A stretch of 22,131 nucleotides of DNA, from contig JAFGNQ010000450.1 in the NCBI GenBank assembly GCA_016926925.1, positions 1 to 22,131 on the forward strand, read 5' to 3'. Positions 14,500 through 21,987 of this stretch are shown here, in pieces. A program made the translations under genes and the position numbers. The notes below the pieces were generated by a model that was not told where the DNA came from, made no database searches, and saw only the letters and a program-made list of their open reading frames with translations. The first letter of the stretch is position 1, and each line of letters opens with the position of its first letter. Source of the stretch: Candidatus Aminicenantota bacterium. GTDB lineage: Bacteria > Acidobacteriota > Aminicenantia > Aminicenantales > Aminicenantaceae.

Positions 14500-15978
14500 A
14501 TGAGGAGATCCTTTGTTAGAGGCTTTTGTTATTTCTGGGGAATGCTTTCCTTTTTTTTGCCGGCACTTGTCAGCGGTGACGAGCTTCTGGAACAAAAGAA
14601 AGACGCTGTACGATGGATCGATACAAACAGAACACTTTTGACTCAACTCAGTGATGCGATTTGGGAATACGCGGAGCTTCCTATGCTGGAATACAAGTCT
14701 TCTCGACTTTTGGCGGATGCCCTCGAGAAGCAGGGTTTCCGCGTGGAGCGGGGAGTGGCGGGAATGCCGACTGCGTTTGTAGCCTCCTACGGGGAGGGAA
14801 AACCGGAAATCGGATTTCTCGCGGAATACGATGCCCTGCCCAGGCTTTCTCAAAAACCTGTTCCCTATCAAGAACCTCTTTTAGAAGGAGATCCCGGCCA
14901 TGGCTGCGGGCACAACCTTCTGGGAGTCGGCGGCACAGCTGCGGCTATGGCCGTCAAGCACGTTATGGAAAAGTATAATCTCCGAGGTACAGTGAAACTC
15001 TTCGGCTGTCCCAATGAGGAAAACGACATCGGAAAAGTCTTCATGGCCAAGGAAGGGCTTTTCAATTCCCTATCGGCTGCTCTCGACTGGCATCCTGCTG
15101 ATGTTACGTCTGTGGCGCTCTCCGGAAGTCACGCCATTCATAATTTTTTGGTGACCTTCACCGGGAAGACGGCGCATGCGGGTGGAGATCCCTGGGATGG
15201 CAAGAGCGCTCTCGACGGCGTCGAGATCATGAACATTGCCGTCAACTATCTCAGAGAGCATGTTTTGCCGACAGTAAGAATTCAGTATGCTGTCATTGAC
15301 GGAGGGAAGGTCCCTAATGTGGTCCCCGCCAAGGCCGTTGCCTGGTACAACTGCAGGGACGTAACCCTGGAGGGGTCGGAAAAAGTGCTCGAAAGGATCA
15401 AAAAGATTGCCGAGGCTGCCGCCATAGCCACCGATACTAAGGTCGAGGTGAAAATGCTGACAGCCATTCATGAGCTGTGCGTGCTTCCCAAAAGCTCGGA
15501 GGTTCTTCAGAGAAACCTGGAATGGGTCGGTTCCCCCGGATTTGAAGCGAATGAGATTGAATTTGCACACAAGGTTCAGCGGGAGCTGGGCATACCCGAG
15601 AGAGGCCTGCATGACAGCATCATTCCCCTTGTGCTTCCTGAGCAAACTTTCGGAGGCGGAGGAACGGATGTTGCCGAGGTGAGTTGGAATGCTCCCGTAC
15701 TGCGCATGGTTGCCGCCTGTCATCCTTTAGGCTCCCCAGGTCACAGCTGGGCCGTCGTCTGTACGGGAAAGACTTCCATCGGACACAAAGGCATGCTCAC
15801 CGCGGCCAGGGCCATGGCCGCGACAGGCCTCGAATTGTTGATCCGGCCCGATGCCTTGGCTGAAGTCAGGGCGGAATGGGAAAAGCTCACCAAGGGAAAG
15901 CCCTATAAGAGCCCACTTCCTCCCGATGCAAGGCCGCCCGTCGAACCGGAACCGAAGGATTCTAAAAATAAATTTTGA
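14500..15978 (+). CDS. Exported M20-family amidohydrolase, AbgB-like (492 aa)
   Basis: ATG 14500 follows AAGGAGG at 9-nt spacing. Residues 5-25 look like a signal peptide (YFWGMLSFFLPALVSG), so the enzyme is probably periplasmic, unlike the cytoplasmic AbgB of E. coli. The metal site is visible: GHGCGHN at 133-139, the catalytic/metal Glu pair E173-E174 in GCPNEEN, H198 in DWHP, and a C-terminal His in SPGHSWAVVCTG. TAHAGGDPWDGKSALDGV (224-241) is the lid/dimer domain signature. M20D peptidases of this type cleave amide bonds of acyl- or aminobenzoyl-amino acids and peptides. The tail is Lys/Pro-rich. It is divergent from a serine hydrolase and could act downstream of it in using released peptides, which is only inference. 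Confidence 0.9.
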   Translation: MRRSFVRGFCYFWGMLSFFLPALVSGDELLEQKKDAVRWIDTNRTLLTQLSDAIWEYAELPMLEYKSSRLLADALEKQGFRVERGVAGMPTAFVASYGEGKPEIGFLAEYDALPRLSQKPVPYQEPLLEGDPGHGCGHNLLGVGGTAAAMAVKHVMEKYNLRGTVKLFGCPNEENDIGKVFMAKEGLFNSLSAALDWHPADVTSVALSGSHAIHNFLVTFTGKTAHAGGDPWDGKSALDGVEIMNIAVNYLREHVLPTVRIQYAVIDGGKVPNVVPAKAVAWYNCRDVTLEGSEKVLERIKKIAEAAAIATDTKVEVKMLTAIHELCVLPKSSEVLQRNLEWVGSPGFEANEIEFAHKVQRELGIPERGLHDSIIPLVLPEQTFGGGGTDVAEVSWNAPVLRMVAACHPLGSPGHSWAVVCTGKTSIGHKGMLTAARAMAATGLELLIRPDALAEVRAEWEKLTKGKPYKSPLPPDARPPVEPEPKDSKNKF

Positions 15979-16004
15979 CAGGGAAATTCCTGCTTTTATA
16001 GAAT
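15975..16004 (+). promoter_or_regulatory. Promoter of the cyclase gene; -35 contains the previous stop codon
   Basis: Consensus TTGACA (15975-15980), an 18-nt spacer, then TAGAAT (15999-16004); TATAGA at 15997 gives a 16-nt alternative. The TGA of the amidohydrolase (15976-15978) lies inside the -35 box. The predicted leader is a little over 100 nt. Confidence 0.5.
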
Positions 16005-16117
16005 ACATGACATGTCCATTTGCCGGTGTTTCAATAAGACCGTGCTGAAGCGGATGATGTTATGACTCGAATCATGATAGTCGATATTACGGCAGGTTTG
16101 AGCTAGAGGAGAGGGTT

Positions 16118-17689
16118 GTGCGCATTTTTTACGAAACCGAAGGAAAAGGCCCCGGGGAGTTCACTTCCGATTCCGATGTTGTGATTATAGGCCGTCTTCG
16201 TTCCCAGCAAAGTGATTATTTAGGCCTGAAAGACGGGAAGGTATCGGCGCATCATGCGCGGATCACTGTTGAAGACGGAGATTATTGGATCGAGGACCTT
16301 GGCAGTACGAACGGCACCTGGTTCGATAAAAAGAAAATCTCGGTCAAAACACGTCTGCTGCCGGGCGCTCCGGTTCGTATTGGGGGTACCACTTTGACAG
16401 TGGAAACAGCCCTTTCTCCTTCCCTTCCGTCCTCGGCATCGGATAAAGCCACACCTCCGGAGGGGAAGCCCGTTGAAGTAGTCAAAGCCAATGACCCTCT
16501 TCCCGATTTGTTACTCGATAAGGGATCTCCGAAAATCGCCAGACATAGGTTATCTGTTTTTTGTGAGTTGACGTCGACTCTCGGAGATGTGGAAAACTTG
16601 GAAATGCTGGCATCCCTGGTCTTGACACACATCCACAAGGCTTTTCCCCGAAAAGGCCGAGATATGCACAGCGGACTGCTCCTCGGGGATGATTTGATGC
16701 TCAAAGCCTATTATCCGGAAAACAAGCCGCCGACTTGCAGCTTTTCCCTGGCACGCTACGTCCAGACAAAAAAGAAAGCCTGCCTCTGGCATGTCAGTGC
16801 GCAGGATGAGGTCGCAAAATCAGCCAGCCTCTTTCAGTATAAAATACAATCAGCGATGTATGCTCCGCTGATTTGGAAAAATGAAATATTGGGTGTGATC
16901 TACGTGGATGTTTCCTCACCGAAGCAAACTTTCGAAAAAGAGGATTTGAGGTTTATGCAAGCTATTGCTACACACGCTGCGATGTTCATTAAAAACCTCT
17001 CCTTGCACCAAGCTCTCCAGCGTGAGGAGGTCATCAAGGCTAGGTTGCTCTCGCAATTTCCGCGACCGATTGCCGAGCGTCTGGCGCATAATCCTTCCCA
17101 GATGGCCTACTCGAGTGAAAGGATGGATCAAGTCACTGTCCTCTTTTCTGATGTCCGGGGATTCACAAAACTGAGTGCTCAAATGGAGCCGGATCTGGTC
17201 GTAAAAATGCTGAATGACATGTTTCACGACCTGACGCCGATCGTAATCAAGCACAACGGAACAGTAGACAAGTATGTCGGAGATGCCATTCTTGCCGTTT
17301 TCGGCTGCCCCGAACCTGACAAGCAGCAGTGGGAGAATGCCATAAAGGCCGCTCTCGAGATGCAGGAAGCCATCTTAGAATTGCAGTCCACTCGTTGGAA
17401 GAATTGCCCGGTGTACAAGATCGGCATAGGCATTCACAGCGGACCTGTGATTCACGGATTCATCGGAGCTCGGGAACGCATGGAGTATACCGTGATCGGA
17501 AATACCATCAATATCGCCTCCCGCTATTGCGACGGCGCGGGCTCCGGAGAAATTCTCATCAGTCCTGTCGTCTATCAGCGTCTGCATCAGAAGTTGGATG
17601 TCGAGCATCCCGCTCGAGAAATAGAGACGAAGCATGAGGGCAAGTTCAAAGCCTACCTAGTCCGCCATTGGAAAGAGAAAACAGGTTGA
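16118..17689 (+). CDS. FHA-GAF-class III adenylate cyclase (523 aa)
   Basis: The start is GTG 16118, with AGGAG 6 nt upstream. Residues 1-97 are a forkhead-associated domain: G25-R26, S43-A-H-H-A-R, and DLGSTNGTW (60-68), the phosphothreonine-binding signature. Residues about 145-295 are a GAF domain. Residues about 335-490 are a class III nucleotidyl cyclase: FSDVRGFT with metal D345, VDKYVGDAI with K385 and metal D389, and YTVIGNTINIASR with N465 and R469. Thr458 replaces the adenine-selecting Asp, which places it with class IIIb cyclases, some of which respond to bicarbonate. No membrane helix is seen, so it is cytosolic. The FHA domain probably reads phosphothreonine made by the kinase encoded next. 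It should make cAMP; cGMP is less likely given Lys385. Confidence 0.92.
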   Translation: MRIFYETEGKGPGEFTSDSDVVIIGRLRSQQSDYLGLKDGKVSAHHARITVEDGDYWIEDLGSTNGTWFDKKKISVKTRLLPGAPVRIGGTTLTVETALSPSLPSSASDKATPPEGKPVEVVKANDPLPDLLLDKGSPKIARHRLSVFCELTSTLGDVENLEMLASLVLTHIHKAFPRKGRDMHSGLLLGDDLMLKAYYPENKPPTCSFSLARYVQTKKKACLWHVSAQDEVAKSASLFQYKIQSAMYAPLIWKNEILGVIYVDVSSPKQTFEKEDLRFMQAIATHAAMFIKNLSLHQALQREEVIKARLLSQFPRPIAERLAHNPSQMAYSSERMDQVTVLFSDVRGFTKLSAQMEPDLVVKMLNDMFHDLTPIVIKHNGTVDKYVGDAILAVFGCPEPDKQQWENAIKAALEMQEAILELQSTRWKNCPVYKIGIGIHSGPVIHGFIGARERMEYTVIGNTINIASRYCDGAGSGEILISPVVYQRLHQKLDVEHPAREIETKHEGKFKAYLVRHWKEKTG

Positions 17690-17714
17690 CATTTGCCGGC
17701 TATTTCCCTATAAA
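17686..17714 (+). promoter_or_regulatory. Strong promoter of the kinase gene overlapping the cyclase stop codon
   Basis: Perfect TTGACA (17686-17691), a 17-nt spacer, then TATAAA (17709-17714). The cyclase TGA (17687-17689) is inside the -35. It predicts a start near 17721 and a leader of about 80 nt containing the hairpins at 17751-17792. Confidence 0.65.
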
Positions 17715-17746
17715 TAAAGCTCTAAACCAAGGATTTCAGATAACCG

Positions 17747-17792
17747 GAGGAAGGAGCGGGCGAGAGGAGACTGCTCCTTGATAAATCGCCCG
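17747..17792 (+). promoter_or_regulatory. Leader with two mutually exclusive hairpins and a remote ribosome site
   Basis: The only good ribosome site before ATG 17802 is GGAGGAAGGAG at 17747-17756, 45 nt away. Hairpin A pairs AAGGAGC (17751-17757) with GCTCCTT (17773-17779), a perfect 7-bp stem that buries this site. Hairpin B pairs CGGGCGA (17757-17763) with TCGCCCG (17786-17792), also a perfect 7 bp, and leaves the site free. It also loops out 36 nt, so the effective spacing to ATG becomes 9 nt. The stems share base 17757 and cross, so they cannot form together as simple hairpins. No ORF extension is possible because TGA at 17796-17798 is in frame. Confidence 0.5.
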
Positions 17793-17801
17793 AATTGAAC
17801 A

Positions 17802-19604
17802 ATGAAGTGTCCGAACTGTCAATCGGAAAATAAGCCGGACAGCCGCTTCTGTCATAATTGTGCAACTCCTCTTAAAGACGATCAGGGCGATTTTGCCACT
17901 ATCAAAACACTTCAATTCCAGTCCTTCGAGCTTTCCCGGGGAGACCTTTTTGCCGGCCGCTACGAGATTATCGAGGATCTGGGTGAAGGGGGTATGGGCA
18001 AGGTCTACAGAGCCTTTGATAAAAAGGTCAAAGAAGTCGTTGCTCTCAAGCTTATCAGACCTGAAATCGGGGTCAATATCAAGGCTATCGAACGTTTCAG
18101 AAACGAGTTGAAAATCGCCCGGAAGATATCCCACCGAAATATCTGCCGTATGTACGATTTGGGGGAAGAGGGACTCATCCACTATATCACCATGGAATAT
18201 GTGGCGGGAGAAGATTTGAAGCGCTTTGTCAAACGAGCCGGCTCGCTCACTTCGGGGAAGGCCATAGTCATCGCCAGACAGGTCGGCGAAGGACTAGTGG
18301 AAGCGCATCGGCTGGGGGTCATCCACAGAGATCTGAAACCGCAAAACATTATGATAGATCAGGAGGGCAATGCCCGGATTATGGATTTCGGGATAGCCCG
18401 GTTCGTGGACACGGACAAGCTGACGGGTTCCGGGGTGATGATCGGGACTCCCGAATATATGTCGCCGGAACAGGCTGAGCTCAAGGAGGTCGACAGTCGC
18501 GCCGATATCTACTCTTTGGGTGTCGTTCTTTATGAAATGGTTACGGGCAAGGTTCCTTTCGAGGGTGAGACACCCTTGAGTATCGCTATGAAGCACAAAA
18601 CGGAAAAGCCCAAGAATGTCCGCGAAATCAATGCTCTGATTTCAAAAGAACTTTCTGGAATCATTGCGAAGTGTATGGAAAAAGAGCCGGCAAAACGATA
18701 CCAGACAGCCAAAGAGCTCATCACAGATCTCAATAGAGTCGAACAGGGATTGTCCACTCAGGAGCGCGAAATCCCGAAAAAGATGAAAATCCCGACGCGG
18801 CAGGTCAAAGCCGCCAAACCTAAGAAGACCAAATCTTCTAATAAATTTTTACTACCCGTTGCTGCCGCCCTAATCTTGATTTTCGTCGTGGTGATCTACA
18901 TGCAGTTTTTCCCAAAAAAAAGCAGTCCGATTCCGGAAATCCAGGAGGAAGGCCAGGTCGTTGAAGGGATGCCCGAAGGGGAGGAATCCGGCGTAGAATC
19001 GGGAGCTCCGGAGAAGAAATCGGAACGAAAAAAAACTACGAAATCGAAAAAAAAGACAAAAACCGAACCCAAAGCCGTTACTGCCCGCCCTGAAGCAGAA
19101 AGTCCGCCGGCTGAATCCCGCACTCAGCCGAAGTTGTCTGCGGATATCGTGGATATGGATTCGGCGCAATTGGGAATGGCTCGATTGCATGCAGCCAAAG
19201 TCCAAGCTGAGAAGAAAAATCTCGATGAGAATACGTTGTTTTACCGATTGGCCGTTGTCCGGGAATCTGAAGTGGACAAGCTTTTTTCACGAAAGAACTA
19301 TCTTGAAACCAGATCGCTTTGTGCCGTTCTGGAAAAGCTGATCCGAATCAGTATAGACAAGAATAATGATGAGGGCCGCTTCAAATCCTTGGAGAAATAT
19401 GTAGATGAGCTTCAGAAGAAAGTGGAAAAAGCGTCTAAAACAACGGCCGAAACAGATCTCTATACTTCCGGCATGAATCACGAAAAACAGGGAGCGGCAT
19501 TGCTTGGGCAAAAAGATTTCGAGAATTCCGTTAAGGCATACATGCAGGCCGCCGATGCATTTGAAAAGGCACTGCTGGTTATTCAATCGAGAGAAGAAAA
19601 CTAA
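17802..19604 (+). CDS. Transmembrane Ser/Thr protein kinase with N-terminal zinc ribbon (600 aa)
   Basis: Residues 3-20 form a zinc ribbon (C3-x2-C6 and C17-x2-C20). The Hanks-type kinase domain spans about 54-315: glycine loop G61-EGGMG-KVYR, Lys83, Glu102, HRDLKPQN (175-182, catalytic Asp177), DFG at 195-197 and GTPEYMSPEQ (215-224). A basic juxtamembrane stretch, one membrane helix (about 349-370), a long charged Glu/Lys/Pro-rich linker (371-445) and a helical extracytoplasmic domain (about 450-600) follow. The domain's last part resembles one TPR hairpin (YTSGMNHEKQGAALLGQKDF). It should sense something in the envelope and phosphorylate cytosolic targets, perhaps the FHA protein encoded just upstream. 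The start is fixed by an in-frame TGA 3 nt before it. No ribosome site is close, so translation probably depends on the leader fold. Confidence 0.93.
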   Translation: MKCPNCQSENKPDSRFCHNCATPLKDDQGDFATIKTLQFQSFELSRGDLFAGRYEIIEDLGEGGMGKVYRAFDKKVKEVVALKLIRPEIGVNIKAIERFRNELKIARKISHRNICRMYDLGEEGLIHYITMEYVAGEDLKRFVKRAGSLTSGKAIVIARQVGEGLVEAHRLGVIHRDLKPQNIMIDQEGNARIMDFGIARFVDTDKLTGSGVMIGTPEYMSPEQAELKEVDSRADIYSLGVVLYEMVTGKVPFEGETPLSIAMKHKTEKPKNVREINALISKELSGIIAKCMEKEPAKRYQTAKELITDLNRVEQGLSTQEREIPKKMKIPTRQVKAAKPKKTKSSNKFLLPVAAALILIFVVVIYMQFFPKKSSPIPEIQEEGQVVEGMPEGEESGVESGAPEKKSERKKTTKSKKKTKTEPKAVTARPEAESPPAESRTQPKLSADIVDMDSAQLGMARLHAAKVQAEKKNLDENTLFYRLAVVRESEVDKLFSRKNYLETRSLCAVLEKLIRISIDKNNDEGRFKSLEKYVDELQKKVEKASKTTAETDLYTSGMNHEKQGAALLGQKDFENSVKAYMQAADAFEKALLVIQSREEN

Positions 19605-19672
19605 ACTGTTTTATTCCATAATAATAATCTATTTTTTATTTTTCCAGTATCGATTTTGTAGGAGGTTTTCCA

Positions 19673-21355
19673 ATGACAAGAAAAAGAAACAGAGGGCTTT
19701 TTTTCTTTTTTGTATTCTTTCTCGTTGTTATCGCTTCAAGCTCTTTTGCTGATCAGAAAACGGAAAAGGTCGACGCTCTCTTTAAATCATGGGATAAGAA
19801 TGACTCTCCGGGGTGTGCCCTGGCTGTTATCCAGAATGGTGAAATCGTCTATAAAAATGGCTATGGGATGGCTGATTTGGAGAATGATGTTCCGATCACT
19901 CCCGGTTCTGTATTCTACATCGGGTCGACCTCCAAACAGTTTGTCACCATGTGCATCACCCTCTTGGCCAAAGAAGGGAAAATCTTGCTGGATGATGATA
20001 TCCGCAAATACGTTCCGGAAATGCCGGATTACGGCTCCACTCTTACTATCCGCCATCTCATCCACCACACGAGCGGGCTCCGTGATTATCTCGAGCTTGT
20101 CGGGATCATTGCCGGATTGAACGAAAAGAAAATGGATGAGATGATCGGAATCTATCACCAACAGGATTCTTTAGAGCTCATTGCACGTCAGAAAGAACTG
20201 AACTTCAAGCCAGGGGAGAAATTCCTTTACAGCAATTCGTGTTACCTGCTTTTGGCCGAGATTGTCAAGCGTGCCTCAGGAAAAACCTTGCGGGAATATG
20301 CCCACGAGAATATTTTTGAGCCTCTGGGAATGAAGAACAGCCATTTTCATGACGATTACACCGAGCTCATCAAGAACCGTGCATCCGGCTACTATCCTGC
20401 GGGAAAAGAAAATTTCAGACTGTTCCTGTCCACTTTCGATTGTGTCGGTTCCGGTGGGTTGTTTTCTTCAGTGGAAGATCTTTTTCTCTGGGACCAGAAT
20501 TTCTACCATTGCAAGGTCGGAGGAAAAGAAGTCATCGATATGATGCATACTAAGGGAAGGCTGAACAACGGCGATGAAATCGGCTATGCCTTCGCTCTCA
20601 TGATCGGAGACTACAAGGGGCTCAAAACTGTTCGTCACGGAGGTGCATTGGGGGGCTATCGTGCCGAGCTTCTTCGCTTTCCAGAACAGCGGTTCTCCGT
20701 CATCTGCCTTTCGAACCTGGCTTCCTTCAATCCTTCCGGAATGTGCAATCAAGTGGCGGATATTTATCTAGCGGACCAACTGAAGGTTGAAAAGCCTAAG
20801 GAGGAATCGGAGCAGAAATTCTCTATCGATCCGGCTGTTTACGATGATTATGAGGGGCAATATCGACTCGATGTCGGAATCACCTTTGAGATCAGCAAGG
20901 AAGGCACAAAACTCATGGCAAAAGCTGAAGACCAGCCGAAAATGGAGTTGGTCCCCTTATCGGTAATGGTCTTTTCCATGAAAGGCATGGATGCCAAGCT
21001 GACTTTTATTAAAGGGACCTCAGGAAAAGTCGATCGTATCAAAGTAACCATGCAAGGAATGGATATCGGGGGAGAAAGAATTACCGAGCTCGAGGTTGAA
21101 CCGGGGCAAATGGAAGGCTTTGCGGGTGATTATTACAGCGATGAACTGGATGTGACATTGAAGCTCGCCGTCAAGGATGGGAAGCTCTTTTTCGCCGGAA
21201 AAAATGCGCCTGAAATTCCGCTGAGATCGACCAATCCGGACGAATTCTCCGGAGGACTGTTTCAGATCAAGTTTCACCGCGATGGAGAGGATTCCGCGGT
21301 ATCATTCACGCTTGATACGGGCCGTGTCAAAAATCTTAGATTCGTAAAAAAATAA
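19673..21355 (+). CDS. Secreted serine hydrolase, paralogue of the 556-aa enzyme (560 aa)
   Basis: ATG 19673 follows AGGAGG at 7-nt spacing. Residues 8-26 are a signal peptide (very Phe-rich, ending SSSFADQ). The catalytic motifs are S85-T-S-K88, Y186-S-N188 and H322-G-G324. Two C-terminal beta modules follow, the last beginning GFAGDYYSDELDVTLKLAVK. It aligns along its whole length with the product of 1259-2929, sharing blocks such as IGSTSKQF, HHTSGLRDYL, ARQKELNFKPG, PLGMKN and HFHDDYT. The two are therefore products of a duplication, now about 17 kb apart and on opposite strands. An insertion near residues 143-162 (IIAGLNEKKMDEMIGIYHQQ) marks the main difference before the active site. 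Substrate unknown. It is 68 nt after the kinase gene with no visible terminator between. Confidence 0.92.
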   Translation: MTRKRNRGLFFFFVFFLVVIASSSFADQKTEKVDALFKSWDKNDSPGCALAVIQNGEIVYKNGYGMADLENDVPITPGSVFYIGSTSKQFVTMCITLLAKEGKILLDDDIRKYVPEMPDYGSTLTIRHLIHHTSGLRDYLELVGIIAGLNEKKMDEMIGIYHQQDSLELIARQKELNFKPGEKFLYSNSCYLLLAEIVKRASGKTLREYAHENIFEPLGMKNSHFHDDYTELIKNRASGYYPAGKENFRLFLSTFDCVGSGGLFSSVEDLFLWDQNFYHCKVGGKEVIDMMHTKGRLNNGDEIGYAFALMIGDYKGLKTVRHGGALGGYRAELLRFPEQRFSVICLSNLASFNPSGMCNQVADIYLADQLKVEKPKEESEQKFSIDPAVYDDYEGQYRLDVGITFEISKEGTKLMAKAEDQPKMELVPLSVMVFSMKGMDAKLTFIKGTSGKVDRIKVTMQGMDIGGERITELEVEPGQMEGFAGDYYSDELDVTLKLAVKDGKLFFAGKNAPEIPLRSTNPDEFSGGLFQIKFHRDGEDSAVSFTLDTGRVKNLRFVKK

Positions 21356-21384
21356 TTTTCAAAGTCTTTTTCCTTTGAATACAG

Positions 21385-21963
21385 ATGGGAATGGAAATTG
21401 GAGAGAAGTTTGTTATCGTGTCTTCGTTTGAAGAATCCGAGACTTCAACAAAAATCCCTCTTATTCTAGGTCCGGGATGGGCCTTTGGTTCAGGAGAACA
21501 CGAGACGACGCGAAGTTGTCTCGAGGAGTTGGGGAAATTGCCTGTTGAATCCATGGAATCTGTCCTCGATCTCGGATGCGGCACAGGTATTCTTGGCATC
21601 GCAGCTGCCAAGATGGGAGCGCAGTCCGTTACAGCCGTCGATCCCAATCCCTTTGCCATTCAGACGACCATCTCCAATATCAAATTAAATAGCTTGGACA
21701 ACCGGGTTCGGATCATTCAGGGAGAGCTGAAAGATGTAAAGGGAGTGCGCTTCGACCTCATCATGGCCAATCTTTACGGCGACGTGCTGTTGGAGATTGT
21801 CCAGGATATCCCTCTTTTCCTGAAGCCGAACGGCTTTTTGTTGTTGTCCGGCATTCACTACGAATACCACTATGAGATAAAAACAGCATTTCTTGAGATG
21901 GGTCTACGTTTGCTGAGGAACAGGATGCTGGAAGAGTACTGCACCTTTCTCTTCAGAAAATAG
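21385..21963 (+). CDS. PrmA-like SAM-dependent methyltransferase, short form (192 aa)
   Basis: Residues 30-50 (GPGWAFGSGEHETTRSCLEE) and DLGCGTGILGIAAAKMGAQ (62-80) with VDPNP (85-89) are the ribosomal protein L11 methyltransferase signature and SAM site. MANLYGDVLLEI replaces the usual AN-I-x-x motif, and LLLSGIHYE is the typical end strand. PrmA is normally near 290 residues with an N-terminal substrate domain of about 100; that domain is missing here. An in-frame TGA at 21376-21378 shows it is not merely a wrong start. ATG 21385 (or 21391) has no clear ribosome site; it lies 29 nt after the hydrolase stop and may be read through coupling. It may be a methyltransferase with a different substrate or a truncated PrmA, so I do not assign the gene symbol. 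Confidence 0.8.
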   Translation: MGMEIGEKFVIVSSFEESETSTKIPLILGPGWAFGSGEHETTRSCLEELGKLPVESMESVLDLGCGTGILGIAAAKMGAQSVTAVDPNPFAIQTTISNIKLNSLDNRVRIIQGELKDVKGVRFDLIMANLYGDVLLEIVQDIPLFLKPNGFLLLSGIHYEYHYEIKTAFLEMGLRLLRNRMLEEYCTFLFRK

Positions 21964-21987
21964 GTGTTTGTTCTTAGTCGACAGAAT

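Noticed and set aside
577..16087. Shared 11-mer ATAGTCGATAT at 577-587 and 16077-16087, possibly a common regulator site
   Set aside because: An 11-base match is expected many times by chance in 22 kb, and the surrounding bases do not align.
17751..17792. H-type pseudoknot using both leader stems at once
   Set aside because: The stems share base 17757 and leave no loop nucleotides to cross the second stem, so mutually exclusive hairpins are the sounder reading.
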